Positions 25,948-35,478 of a stretch of DNA of 64,000 bases are shown piece by piece. The DNA lies in contig NZ_CP146606.1 of assembly GCF_032842945.2 (NCBI RefSeq), forward strand, positions 1,054,001 through 1,118,000, given 5' to 3'. This stretch comes from Roseovarius sp. W115 (GTDB taxonomy: Bacteria; Pseudomonadota; Alphaproteobacteria; Rhodobacterales; Rhodobacteraceae). The notes beneath the pieces are model-generated. The model did not search any database. It saw only the letters and a list, made by a program, of their open reading frames with translations, and was not told the DNA's origin. Position numbers and translations under genes: made by a program. Each line of letters starts with the position of its first letter. Within the stretch, counting starts at the first letter, position 1.

Positions 25948-28046
25948 CACGGTTTGATGGCGTTGCGATTGTGGATTGGTCTGGTGGGAACGACACCGGA
26001 CCTCGGCCCAAGAAAGACGCGATCTGGATGGGGTGCGCGCGCGATGGGGTGTGCGAGCCACCAACATACTTGCGCAATCGGGCCGAAGCAGAAGAGGCGA
26101 TTGCTGATCTTATTGAGAGCGCTTTGATAGCTGGTGACCGGCTTTGCATCGGGTTTGATTTTCCGTTTGGGTATCCCAAGGGGTTCGCCGAAGCCCTGAC
26201 CGGCGAGGTGGATGTCTTTGCCCTTTGGGATTGGCTGGAGGCGCATGTAGAAGACACGCCCAAGGCCAATAATCGGTTCGATGTGGCGGGGCAGATTAAC
26301 GAGATGTTTCCAGGTGTCGGGCCATTTTGGTTCAATGGCGTGAAGCGCGATGTTCCGCATCTGCCGCGCAAGGACACGCGCGACGGTCACGGCATGACGG
26401 AATGGCGGCGGGCCGAGGGTTTGGCCAAGGGGGCCTTTACCTGTTGGCAGGTGGGCGGCGCGGGGGCTGTGGGTGGTCAGGTGCTGACCGGGCTGCCGGT
26501 GCTGAACCGTTTGCGGCGGCGCTTTGACGGACAGGTTGCCGTCTGGCCGTTTGAGCCGCTCAATCGTCCCATCAGCTTTATCGAGACTTGGCCCGGTCTG
26601 ATCAATCCGGTGGTCAAGGAGGCCGAAGCCAAGGGCGGCATTCGTGATGCAGCGCAGGTGCGCCTGCTGGCGCGCGCTGTGTCGCGCTTGTCAGCAGACA
26701 ATCTCGACGCCATGCTGAATGTAGATGCCCCTGAGGAAGGATGGATCATGGGTCTGGGTCACGAGGACAAGTTGATTGCGGCGGCGCAAGGCGCTTTGCA
26801 ACCGCCTCCGCTCAAAGATGATTGCTTTGCGCTGCCTGCGGGCGTGGACTGGACTCCTGTGGACAAGGCTCTTGAGATGTTGCGTCAGCGCCTGCATCCG
26901 GTTGTCGGGACGCGGCATGTTCCCTTGCAGGACGGGCTGGGTCTGGGGCTGGCCGAAGATGTGGTGGCCCGGCGCTCTAATCCGCCTGAGGCCAACACCG
27001 CAGTTGATGGGTATGGGTTTGCGTTTGACCCCCTTGGCCCAGGGGATCAGGTTCTGCCCCTCGTCGAGGGACGCTCGGCGGCAGGCGTGCCTTTCGATGG
27101 GACCGTGCCAGAGGGTTTTGCCCTTCGCGTGCTGACCGGGGCTGCGCTGCCCGATGGTGTGGACACGGTGATTTTGGAAGAAGACGTCACGCTAGGCACC
27201 GGGGAAATTGCGTTTAGAGAAGGTATCAAGCGCGGCGCAAATACGCGCAATGCCGGGGAAGATGTGCGTGCTGGTGCGGTCATCCTGTCGCAAGGTCGCG
27301 GCCTGACGCCAGCGGATTTGGCACTGGCTTCGGCGACGGGGATTGCAGACTTGTCGGTCTATGAACCGCTCAAGGTGGCGGTGATTTCCACCGGGGATGA
27401 GCTTGTGGACCCCGGCGAGACGGCCAGGAATGGTCAGATTTACGACGCCAACAGGCCCATGCTTTTGGGGCTGGCAAAGCGGTTTGGGTATCAGACAGTT
27501 GATCTTGGACGCATTGCGGATGATCGTGATGCCTTGAGCACCGCGTTGGACCAAGCGGCGCGTGAGGCAGATGTGATCCTGACCTCCGGCGGAGCATCAG
27601 CAGGGGATGAAGACCACGTGTCGGCCCTGCTCAATGAGGCAGGCGCGATGGCGCAGTGGCGGATTGCGCTGAAACCCGGGCGGCCCCTGGCCCTGGGGAT
27701 GTGGGACGGCACGCCGGTCTTTGGCCTGCCGGGCAATCCGGTCGCTGCACTTGTCTGCACGCTGATTTTTGCGCGCCCGGCGATGCGGGTTCTGGCGGGG
27801 CAGGCGTGGGAAGATCCGCAGGGGTTTGACCTGCCAGCGGCGTTTGAGAAAACCAAGAAGCCGGGGCGGCGGGAGTACCTGCGGGCGCGGGTGCGCGATG
27901 GCAAAGTTGAGGTGTTCAAATCCGAAGGGTCGGGGCGCATCAGTGGGTTAAGCTGGGCCGATGGTTTGGTCGAATTGCCAGATGGCGCGGTGACGATCAC
28001 GCCGGGCACACCGGTGCGCTACATTCCGTTCGGCAGTTTCGACTGA
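25944..28046 (+). CDS. Molybdopterin molybdotransferase MoeA with extra N-terminal RNase H-like domain
   Basis: 700 residues. From about residue 300 the sequence is a complete MoeA, which inserts molybdenum into adenylylated molybdopterin: LGLAEDVVARRSNPP with AVDGYGF, VEGRSAAG, VISTGDEL, LTSGGASAGDEDHV near 547 and VFGLPGNPVAALV. The N-terminal ~290 residues begin GVAIVDWSGGN and include CIGFDFPFGYP and LPVLNRLRRRF. The DWSG and DFPFG elements resemble an RNase H-like (DUF429-type) fold, by inference. The start overlaps mobB by 4 bases. The fused domain may act in cofactor assembly, but its role is unknown. Confidence 0.88.
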   Translation: MTRFDGVAIVDWSGGNDTGPRPKKDAIWMGCARDGVCEPPTYLRNRAEAEEAIADLIESALIAGDRLCIGFDFPFGYPKGFAEALTGEVDVFALWDWLEAHVEDTPKANNRFDVAGQINEMFPGVGPFWFNGVKRDVPHLPRKDTRDGHGMTEWRRAEGLAKGAFTCWQVGGAGAVGGQVLTGLPVLNRLRRRFDGQVAVWPFEPLNRPISFIETWPGLINPVVKEAEAKGGIRDAAQVRLLARAVSRLSADNLDAMLNVDAPEEGWIMGLGHEDKLIAAAQGALQPPPLKDDCFALPAGVDWTPVDKALEMLRQRLHPVVGTRHVPLQDGLGLGLAEDVVARRSNPPEANTAVDGYGFAFDPLGPGDQVLPLVEGRSAAGVPFDGTVPEGFALRVLTGAALPDGVDTVILEEDVTLGTGEIAFREGIKRGANTRNAGEDVRAGAVILSQGRGLTPADLALASATGIADLSVYEPLKVAVISTGDELVDPGETARNGQIYDANRPMLLGLAKRFGYQTVDLGRIADDRDALSTALDQAAREADVILTSGGASAGDEDHVSALLNEAGAMAQWRIALKPGRPLALGMWDGTPVFGLPGNPVAALVCTLIFARPAMRVLAGQAWEDPQGFDLPAAFEKTKKPGRREYLRARVRDGKVEVFKSEGSGRISGLSWADGLVELPDGAVTITPGTPVRYIPFGSFD

Positions 28047-28051
28047 ACCGG

Positions 28052-29836
28052 CTACTTTTCGTCATAGCCCTTTTTCTGGGCTTGATAGAGTTGTGCGTAG
28101 AGGCCCTTTTGCGCGAGCAAGTCCTCGTGCTTGCCCTGTTCCACAAGCTGGCCGCTTTCGAGCACAAAAATGCTGTCCGCATGAGCGATGGAACTTAGCC
28201 TATGGGCCACAACGATAGTGGTCTTGTCCTTGGTCAGACGGTCGAGCGCTTTCTTGATGCGTTCCTCAGTTGCCTGATCTAGGGCGGATGTGGCCTCATC
28301 CAAGAGCAGGATCGGCGCATCTCGCAGGAAAGCGCGGGCGATGGCGATACGTTGCTTTTGACCGCCTGACAGTTGAGCGCCCTTGGGGCCGACAGGCGTA
28401 TCGCCGCGGCGGCGGACAAGGTCGGCAATCTCGGCATTCTCGGCGGCCTGCCAGATATCCTCATCCGTGGCGTCTGGGTTCACATATCGGATGTTATCCC
28501 AGATCGAGGCGTTGAAGATCACGATGTCTTGCGCGACCACCGAAAACGCGCCGCGCAGGCGGGCGACCTGCAGATCGCGCACCGGTGTGTCGCCAAAGGT
28601 GATTTCGCCGGATTGCACGTCATAAAGGCGGGACAGCAGCGACAGGATGGTGGTTTTGCCCGACCCGGTCGCCCCCACGATGGCCGACACATGCCCGCCC
28701 TTGAAGGACATGTTCAGCCCGTCGAAAAGCGGCTGTTCGGGATCGTAGGAAAAGGTGATGTTCCTCAGGGTGATGTCGCCTTTGGTGTCAAATTCGGCTT
28801 TGGCCTCGGGCGCGTCATTGATGCTGGGCGTTTCCGCGTAGAGGGCGCGCACGCGGTCCAGCAGCACTAGGTTCGATTGCAGCGCGCCAAAGAACTGCGC
28901 CAGAAGGCGGGCGGGATCAAAGACCATGACCATGCCCAAGAGGAAGGTGATGATGGCGGCCCCATCGACATCGAAATTGGGGCTCAGCACCATGTAACCG
29001 CCCCCGCCGATCACCAGCACATAGACAAAGGCAGAGCTGAGGTCGATGGAGGGCAGGACAAGCGCCTGGGTGATCTGCACGCGGTTCATCAGGTGGCGCA
29101 GGGATTTCGTGCCCGTGAACAGGCGCTCCTTCTCAACTTCTTCCTGGCTGGCAATTTTGACGGTGCGCATGCCGTTCACCGTCTCCTCAATCCCGTTCAT
29201 GTAATTGCCAAGGGCCTGCTCGGCCTCGGCCTGGCCTTTCTTGACGCGGTCAGAGACGAAATTCATCACCACGATGATGAAGGGCAGAACAACGACTGCC
29301 GAGGCAAAGAGGAGGGGGTTTTTCCAGATCAGATAGCCCGAAACGACGATCACCGTGACGGCATCGCGAATGGCGTTGGCGACACCGAGGCCGACAAAGA
29401 CGCCGATTTGCTGGGTTTGGGTGACGAGTTTCTGGATGATTTCGCCGGACTTGGTGCGCTCAAAATAGGCAAGATCGAGGGACATCAAGTGTCCGATCAG
29501 ATCGCGGCGCATCTCATAGATGGCCTGGTTCGAGATTTTTACGGTGATCATCGGGGCCAGAAACGACACGATGCCGCGCACGGTGAAGAGCAGGAACACA
29601 ACGATGCAGACCATGATCAGGTCGCGCATGGCACCAGCCTCAAAGATCACGCGCAGGCCGCTTTCGGTCATGGCGAGGAATTGTTGATAAACAAGCCCCT
29701 GAACGAGGATAAGCCCCAGAACAATCAGGAGTTTGCCTGAGTGCTTGCGCAGGTAATTTCGCCAGAACCAGCGCAGATTGTCCTTGTCCGCGTCTGAATA
29801 GAGCGGCTGGCGCTTGGTGGGTTTGGGCTCGCTCAT
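28052..29836 (-). CDS. ABC exporter, fused permease and ATPase (MsbA/LmrA type)
   Basis: 594 residues. A six-helix exporter domain spans about residues 20-330 and a nucleotide-binding domain follows: Walker A GATGSGKTT near 390, signature LSGGQKQRIAIARA near 490, Walker B ILLLDEATSALD near 514 and a switch histidine in VVAHRLSS near 545. It would work as a homodimer. The substrate is unknown; lipid or drug export is typical of the type. It converges on moeA with 5 bases between stop codons. It lies 84 bases downstream of the heterocycle operon and could be read with it. Confidence 0.9.
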   Translation of the reverse strand: MSEPKPTKRQPLYSDADKDNLRWFWRNYLRKHSGKLLIVLGLILVQGLVYQQFLAMTESGLRVIFEAGAMRDLIMVCIVVFLLFTVRGIVSFLAPMITVKISNQAIYEMRRDLIGHLMSLDLAYFERTKSGEIIQKLVTQTQQIGVFVGLGVANAIRDAVTVIVVSGYLIWKNPLLFASAVVVLPFIIVVMNFVSDRVKKGQAEAEQALGNYMNGIEETVNGMRTVKIASQEEVEKERLFTGTKSLRHLMNRVQITQALVLPSIDLSSAFVYVLVIGGGGYMVLSPNFDVDGAAIITFLLGMVMVFDPARLLAQFFGALQSNLVLLDRVRALYAETPSINDAPEAKAEFDTKGDITLRNITFSYDPEQPLFDGLNMSFKGGHVSAIVGATGSGKTTILSLLSRLYDVQSGEITFGDTPVRDLQVARLRGAFSVVAQDIVIFNASIWDNIRYVNPDATDEDIWQAAENAEIADLVRRRGDTPVGPKGAQLSGGQKQRIAIARAFLRDAPILLLDEATSALDQATEERIKKALDRLTKDKTTIVVAHRLSSIAHADSIFVLESGQLVEQGKHEDLLAQKGLYAQLYQAQKKGYDEK

Positions 29837-29920
29837 AAAGGCGTGTTCCGGTTCTTGGCCACGGTAATGCAGCCTATAGAGGGTTCTGCAACAAAGGTCA
29901 GCCCATGACGTGACACTTCG

Positions 29921-30502
29921 CTACCGCAAACCGTCCTCGCCTTGGACTTCCTCCACGGTCAGGCCACCCATCCGGTCATGGATGCGCCCGCCGCGGCTCA
30001 TGGCGAGGATAAAGAGCAGTTCATCGGAACGAGGACCATCGGGCAGGCCCACTTCCATACCGTCAAAGTGACTGCGCACATAGGCCGCGTTGATATGGCC
30101 CAGGGGCACGTCGATGCGCGTGCCCGGCCCGCCCTGTTTCATGGATGAGGGCACGATGGCCTTGGCCTCTCCCAATCGCGCGCGCATGGCATAGCCGCCG
30201 GGCACGTGCCAGAGGGCTGTATGCTCCAACTCTCCGGCCTCGCCTGCCATGGCGGCTTTGCCGTAGCCGTCAATGCCAGTCAGCCCGCCCATGGCATCGA
30301 TGAGGCGGTCGGTCATGCTCAGGCCAAGGGGTTTGAGATCGTCCATGGCAGATTGCAGGTCGTCCACATAGGTGCCCGCGAATGGATTCTTCACCAAGGC
30401 GGCGAGCGCGGCCCGACGGCGCGGTTTGTCGGCTATGGCACCGCCATCGTGGTGGATGTCCTCGACGAAAAGCGCGGTTTTGCGCAGGGTGAAGTCAGGC
30501 AT
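29921..30502 (-). CDS. PF06684 (DUF1185, 'amino acid synthesis') family protein
   Basis: 193 residues, full length for the family. Conserved-looking parts are RKTALFVEDIHHDGG near residue 7, NPFAGTYVDDL near 38, YGKAAMAGEAGELEHTALWH near 77 and PLGHINAAYVRSHFDGMEV near 132. The family name comes from a structural-genomics guess, and no enzyme activity is settled to my knowledge. Here it is the last gene of the operon with the molybdenum hydroxylase and 6-hydroxynicotinate-reductase-like protein, overlapping the previous gene by 8 bases. A hydrolytic or isomerising step on a ring-derived product is my inference. Confidence 0.8.
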   Translation of the reverse strand: MPDFTLRKTALFVEDIHHDGGAIADKPRRRAALAALVKNPFAGTYVDDLQSAMDDLKPLGLSMTDRLIDAMGGLTGIDGYGKAAMAGEAGELEHTALWHVPGGYAMRARLGEAKAIVPSSMKQGGPGTRIDVPLGHINAAYVRSHFDGMEVGLPDGPRSDELLFILAMSRGGRIHDRMGGLTVEEVQGEDGLR

Positions 30503-31340
30503 GTTCGGGAACTTTCTGTTGGCTCAAAGAGAGATGACCCACAACGCGTGTTGCGCCTTGCAGGGAGATGTAGGCCGCGTGAATGAGGCCGCGATCGCAA
30601 AGGGTTTGTGCATAGCTCGCTCCGGCGGCGAGGGCCGCGGCGATGTCGCTTGGGTCAAGTGGTCCGACGGCGGTTGTGACCAGTCGCGCGCCGAGGTCGC
30701 TGTCGGGGGCATGATCCGTGGCGGGCACGCGCGTGATGGCGGCGTGGTCTGGCAGGTCCACCTTATTTGCGATGAGCGTTGCCGCCGCATCGGCCGCGGC
30801 CGCATTGCGGGCCAGGACGGTGACGCTATCGGCGATGCCAAGCGAATGGCTTCGCCCGCGCCAGCCGGAGGTGGCTATGCCGCGTGTGGCGTCATGTGCC
30901 ACGACGGTGACTGTGGCGGGGGGATAGGCGGCCACTGCGGCGGTGACGGTTTGCTTACCCGTGAGGTGAAAGGCGATGTCGCCGCCATTGTTCACATAGG
31001 CTTTGGTGACGCCTTCGCCATCGCAAATCGCTTCTAGAATTGTGTCGGCCCCTGCCCCGGCGACAGCGGCCATCGGGGTGATGAATGTCGGGGCAAAGGG
31101 TGCTGTGGCGGTCACCATGCGACGCGCGGGGGGTGTCGCTGGCATGTCGCCATTTGGTTGGCGCAGGCGAGGCAGGTCGCGGACCAGCTCGTCCAGCACG
31201 GTTTCAAACCGCGTGGCGGCGCGTCTCAGGGCAATGGCGCGTCCGGGGCCTGTGACATCGACAATCATGTCAATGGGGCCGTGATGCAGGTGCATCCGAC
31301 GCCCATCGGGCAGAAATCCGATTTGCGGGCCTTGCATCAC
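30495..31340 (-). CDS. UPF0280 family protein
   Basis: 281 residues. The UPF0280 group is distantly related to the ApbE flavin-transferase fold. Visible features are FAPTFITPMAAVAGAGADTILEA near residue 82, YVNNGGDIAFHLTG near 117 and a helix with GIADSVTVLARNAAAADAAATLIAN near 170, the ApbE-like GGDI and ADA.AT elements. Catalysis is unknown. The start overlaps the preceding reductase-like gene by four bases, so it is firmly in the operon. It might install or handle a cofactor for the neighbouring reductase, which is inference. Confidence 0.85.
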   Translation of the reverse strand: MMQGPQIGFLPDGRRMHLHHGPIDMIVDVTGPGRAIALRRAATRFETVLDELVRDLPRLRQPNGDMPATPPARRMVTATAPFAPTFITPMAAVAGAGADTILEAICDGEGVTKAYVNNGGDIAFHLTGKQTVTAAVAAYPPATVTVVAHDATRGIATSGWRGRSHSLGIADSVTVLARNAAAADAAATLIANKVDLPDHAAITRVPATDHAPDSDLGARLVTTAVGPLDPSDIAAALAAGASYAQTLCDRGLIHAAYISLQGATRVVGHLSLSQQKVPEHA

Positions 31341-32791
31341 GCGTCTCCGGTCTTGGGGGCGACGACGCGCACGGCACTGCCATATTCGCCGCCCGTCTCA
31401 AGGATATCGCTCAAGCTTCTTATCGCGGCGTCATGGCCGCCGAGTGTGCGGTAATCGTCCCGGCTGAGTGTGAATTCCAGAGGGGCAACCAAAGCCGGTG
31501 TGGGCACATATCCAAAGGAGCCATCCGGCATGTTGAGCACATCAACCATCAGGGTGATCCCGCCGCCGGGCCAGACATAGGCGGGCTCTCCGCCGCAGGT
31601 CACGCTAGTGTTTGTGGCCTGAACCGAGCGGGTGAGCTTGACCGGATTTTGCGTCACACCTGAGCGGAGCGAGCCCCCGGCTCCGGCTTGGAACATCACA
31701 GTGCAGAGGGCGGGTTCGCAGTTTTCTGCAATGAGATCGACAGAGGGTTGAAGGGCCTTGGGCATCGGCTTGGCCTGTGGTTCGAGATTGTCATCCAACA
31801 CGTAATAGGCCGCGTGTTCGCCCGTGGTGGATACCATCAGCAATGTAAGCCCCGGTCGCGCGCCCTTCTTTTCCAGCCACGGGTTGAGGATGCTGAGCGG
31901 ATCGTCGATATCCGTGCCACCCCAGCCCTGACCGGGTTGCGCCACCTTGAAGTAGCGTCCCGGGGTTGAACGATGGCCCTTGATGCGGATGCCGGTGTCG
32001 GGCCAGCCAAGCACCTTGCCCGCCTGATGCTCGCTGACGACGCCGGTGATGTGATCGTCGACCACGACAACCTCATCCACCAGCCCCTGCCATTGGGACG
32101 CGAACATGCCGATGGTGGCGGAGCCGCAGCCGACGCGCATGCGCGCTTCGGTTTCGCCGTTGACGATGGGAGGGTGGCCCGCCTGCACGATCAAGGTGGC
32201 GCCGTCGTCGATGGTCAGCTCGACCGCCTCGCGGTTGCACAGGCGCAAAAGCGCGTCGCAGGTGGCGCGCCCTTCGGATTTGGAGCCGCCTGTGAGGTGA
32301 TCCACGCCCCCGAGCGAGAGCATCTGAGAGCCATATTCCGATGTGGTCACATGGCCGATTGCCTCGCCCTTTGCGCGCACAACAGCAGTCTCAGGCCCCA
32401 GATGCCGGTCTGTGTCGATCTTCACCTTCACGCCGCAATAGGAAAAGATAGCCTCGGTCACGACGGTCACAAAATCCGCGCCATCAACCTCGCGGCTGAC
32501 GATGAAGGGGGCCGGTTTGTAGTCGGGATAGGTGGTGCCAGACCCGACACCGGAGACAAAGACATCGTCGGTGCCGATGACTTCTCCGTCCCAGTCGGAT
32601 TTGAGGAAGGGTCGGATTTCGCCTCCGGCCTCAAGGCGATGATCGAGCACAGTCAAGGGGTCACAGCGGATGATTTTACCATTCTCGTTGGCGTAGCGGT
32701 CGCACGCGCCGATTTTACCCGGCGCGATGTAGCACATGACCGGACAGGCATCGCAGCGGATCTTGTCCTCTTTGGGCGGGCGTTCGGTCAT
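31337..32791 (-). CDS. 6-hydroxynicotinate reductase-like iron-sulfur enzyme
   Basis: 484 residues. The N-terminus has four cysteines at 13, 16, 20 and 30 (CDACPVMC then GACDRY), suited to a 4Fe-4S cluster. The rest matches the family named after the Eubacterium barkeri enzyme, which reduces 6-hydroxynicotinate to 1,4,5,6-tetrahydro-6-oxonicotinate with ferredoxin. Other segments are VGSGTTYPDYKPAPFIVSRE near 81, then EGRATCDALLRL, and GRYFKVAQPGQGWGGTDIDDPL. It sits directly after the molybdenum hydroxylase genes, the order expected if a ring is first hydroxylated and then reduced. The real substrate is unproven. Confidence 0.82.
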   Translation of the reverse strand: MTERPPKEDKIRCDACPVMCYIAPGKIGACDRYANENGKIIRCDPLTVLDHRLEAGGEIRPFLKSDWDGEVIGTDDVFVSGVGSGTTYPDYKPAPFIVSREVDGADFVTVVTEAIFSYCGVKVKIDTDRHLGPETAVVRAKGEAIGHVTTSEYGSQMLSLGGVDHLTGGSKSEGRATCDALLRLCNREAVELTIDDGATLIVQAGHPPIVNGETEARMRVGCGSATIGMFASQWQGLVDEVVVVDDHITGVVSEHQAGKVLGWPDTGIRIKGHRSTPGRYFKVAQPGQGWGGTDIDDPLSILNPWLEKKGARPGLTLLMVSTTGEHAAYYVLDDNLEPQAKPMPKALQPSVDLIAENCEPALCTVMFQAGAGGSLRSGVTQNPVKLTRSVQATNTSVTCGGEPAYVWPGGGITLMVDVLNMPDGSFGYVPTPALVAPLEFTLSRDDYRTLGGHDAAIRSLSDILETGGEYGSAVRVVAPKTGDA

Positions 32792-35478
32792 TAGCCCTGT
32801 GCCTCTTTGATCGCCGCCAACACGCGATGCGGCAAGGCAGGTAACTGCGTGACCAGCGCGCCAGTGGCATGGCGGATGGCATTCAGGATCGCTGGAGCCG
32901 TTGGGATAAGAACGTGTTCGCCAAGGCCTTTGGCCCCCATTGGGCCTTCGGGATCAGGGACCTCAAGAAAGATCGTCTCGATCTGCGGCATGTCGCCTGT
33001 GGTTGGGATCAAATAGTCATGCAGGTTCTCGGTGCGCCCCGGAATGAACTCTTCCATCAGCGCCATGCCCAGACCCTGCGCGATGCCGCCCTGCACCTGC
33101 CCTTCGGCAAGGCCGGGGTTGATGACGCGCCCCAGATCATGGGCGGCGGTGATCCTTTTTACCTTGACGATGCCAAGACGGGTGTCCACCGAGAGTTCGG
33201 CAATCTGCGCGCCATAGCCGTAAACCGCATAAGGCGCGCCCTGGCCGTTTTCATCGAGGGGCTGTGTGGGCGGATCATAGGTTTCTTCTGCCGAGAGGAC
33301 ATAGCCCTGCGCATCTGCCTCTAGGTCCTGAAGCGCGATCCGGCGCTCGGCCTTGCCATCGCTGACGATCAAAGTGGTGCCTTGCAGCGTCAGGCTTGCC
33401 TCTGTGCCCATATTCGTCATCGCCAGAATGCGCGCCCGAAGCGCTTGGCCGGCGCGCAAGGCCGCACTTCCGGTGACATAGGTCTGGCGCGAGCCGGAGG
33501 TTTTGCCGCAATCCGGCGTCAGGGCGGTGTCTGCGCCGATGATCTGGAATTGTGCCAGGGGCAGGCCCAACGCGTCCGCGCAGATCTGTGGGATCACGGT
33601 ATTGGAGCCTTGGCCGATATCCACCGCACCCTGATGCAAGCACAGCGCGCCCTCCGCCGTCAGGCCCACGCGGATGGTGGACGGGTTGGCAATGGCGGTG
33701 TTGCCGCAGCCGTACCAGCAGGAGGCCACTCCAACGCCGTGGCGCAGGATGCCGCCCTTGGAGTTTGCAGCCTCGGCACGGGCCAAAGCGACGGTCCACG
33801 GGTCTTTTAGGGCCTCCAGACAGGCGGCGATCCCGACACCGTGAAGCGTCTGTCCGCAGACGGTGTCTTGCCCGTCTTGCAAGGCGTTGAGCTGACGAAA
33901 GGCGAGCCGGTCCATGCCGAGTTTTGCGGCGAGTTCGTCAAAGATCGTTTCCTGCAGAATCGCGGCCTGGGGCACACCGAAGCCCCGGAATGCGCCGGAA
34001 ATTGGCTGATACGAATAGTTGGCCCGCGCCTCGGCATGGTAGTTCGGGATGTAATATGGCCCCGAGGCGTGCACCGGCACACGCCCTGAGACGGTCGGGC
34101 CCCAGCTTGCATAGGCCCCGGTGTTGAAATCCCCATCAAAGACCATGCCGGTGATGCGGCCTGTTTCGTCACAGCCGATCTTGCCTGTCATCTGCGATGG
34201 GTGGCGTTTGGTGGTCGTGGCCATGCTTTCGGAGCGGGAATAAACCATACGCGCCGGACGCCCTGTCTTGAGCGCGACAAGGCCGATGAGCGGTTGCAGC
34301 GAGATGTCGAGCTTGGAACCAAAGCCGCCGCCGGTTGCGGCGGGAATGATGCGGACCTGATCCTCTGGCAGGCCAAGGATCAGTGCAGTTTCATCGCGGT
34401 CCATGATCGGAGCCTGCGTGCAGGCCTGAATGACAAGCGTGTCCCCGTCTATCCAGGCGATGCCAGCCTCAGGCTCGATATAGGCGTGCTCGACATAGGG
34501 CGTTTGCATCGCCCCTTCGGCCACATGCGCGGCGCTGGACAGGGCTTTTTTGGCCTCCCCGCGGCGCACTTTGCCGGTAATCAGGGTGTTCTTCGGGTGC
34601 GCGGCATGGACAGGCTCTGTGTCCGGCGTCGCGGTCCATGTGATTGGAAAGCTCTTGAGGTCAAGCTGTTCTATCTGCTCGGGCGGTCCGGCCACCAGCG
34701 CGACCGCTTCGCCCTGCAGGCGCACGCGGGTCTCGGCAAGGGCGGGCTGATCGGCAAAGGCGGGGATGACGCCAAACCGGTTTTGTCCGGGAATATCGGC
34801 GGCGGTAAAGACGTGGACATTCTGTGCCGCTGCCCACGCAGTTATGTCACCGAAGGCGAAGGTCATGGGGGCCGAGGGCGCGCGCAGGGCACGCACCAAG
34901 AGTGCATCTGTCACCATGTGATCTGCGCCAAAGACTTCGGTTCCGGCCACTTTCGGGGCACCATCCAGACGCGGCACATCCGCGCCAACGGCTGCCCCGG
35001 CATCGGGCATGTGGGCAGTGTGGGATTGGCCCAGATCGAGGACCGCATCAATGATGCGTGCGTATCCGGTGCAGCGGCAAAGCACGCCGCCAAGCGCCTC
35101 TTCCACATCAGCTCGTGTCGGCGCTTTGGCCTCTCGCAGGAAGGCTGTGGCCGTCATCACCATGCCGGGTGTGCAAATCCCGCATTGCGCCGCGCCATGG
35201 CGCAGAAAGGCCTCTTGCAATGGTGTGTTGTGAAGCCCCTCAACCGTTTCAACCTGTCGCCCTTCAACCTGCGCCAGTGGTGTGAGACAGGCGCAGACCG
35301 GCGCGCCATCAACCAGCACCGTGCACGCCCCGCAATCGCCTGCGTCACAGCCCACCTTGGTGCCGCGCAGGCCTAACCCGTCGCGTAAAACTTCGCTCAA
35401 TCTGCGGGCCGGGTCGGCGGGAAGGCTGTGCGCCTGACCATTGACCGTCAAGGTCATCGTGTCCACAGGGCGGTTCAT
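32791..35478 (-). CDS. Molybdenum hydroxylase, fused 2Fe-2S and molybdopterin subunits (xanthine dehydrogenase family)
   Basis: 895 residues. Residues 1-~155 are a 2Fe-2S subunit with both clusters: GCDAGDCGACTVLVDG plus VCAC, and CGICTPG with CRCTGY. From about 165 the molybdopterin subunit follows: GGGFGSK near 395, GAFRGFGVPQAAI near 490, and GAKGLGEH near 860 whose Glu is the catalytic base of the family. Such enzymes hydroxylate carbons in N-heterocycles with water as oxygen donor. Fusion of these two subunits while the FAD subunit stays separate is less common than the three-gene form. It overlaps the FAD gene by four bases. Confidence 0.92.
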   Translation of the reverse strand: MNRPVDTMTLTVNGQAHSLPADPARRLSEVLRDGLGLRGTKVGCDAGDCGACTVLVDGAPVCACLTPLAQVEGRQVETVEGLHNTPLQEAFLRHGAAQCGICTPGMVMTATAFLREAKAPTRADVEEALGGVLCRCTGYARIIDAVLDLGQSHTAHMPDAGAAVGADVPRLDGAPKVAGTEVFGADHMVTDALLVRALRAPSAPMTFAFGDITAWAAAQNVHVFTAADIPGQNRFGVIPAFADQPALAETRVRLQGEAVALVAGPPEQIEQLDLKSFPITWTATPDTEPVHAAHPKNTLITGKVRRGEAKKALSSAAHVAEGAMQTPYVEHAYIEPEAGIAWIDGDTLVIQACTQAPIMDRDETALILGLPEDQVRIIPAATGGGFGSKLDISLQPLIGLVALKTGRPARMVYSRSESMATTTKRHPSQMTGKIGCDETGRITGMVFDGDFNTGAYASWGPTVSGRVPVHASGPYYIPNYHAEARANYSYQPISGAFRGFGVPQAAILQETIFDELAAKLGMDRLAFRQLNALQDGQDTVCGQTLHGVGIAACLEALKDPWTVALARAEAANSKGGILRHGVGVASCWYGCGNTAIANPSTIRVGLTAEGALCLHQGAVDIGQGSNTVIPQICADALGLPLAQFQIIGADTALTPDCGKTSGSRQTYVTGSAALRAGQALRARILAMTNMGTEASLTLQGTTLIVSDGKAERRIALQDLEADAQGYVLSAEETYDPPTQPLDENGQGAPYAVYGYGAQIAELSVDTRLGIVKVKRITAAHDLGRVINPGLAEGQVQGGIAQGLGMALMEEFIPGRTENLHDYLIPTTGDMPQIETIFLEVPDPEGPMGAKGLGEHVLIPTAPAILNAIRHATGALVTQLPALPHRVLAAIKEAQG

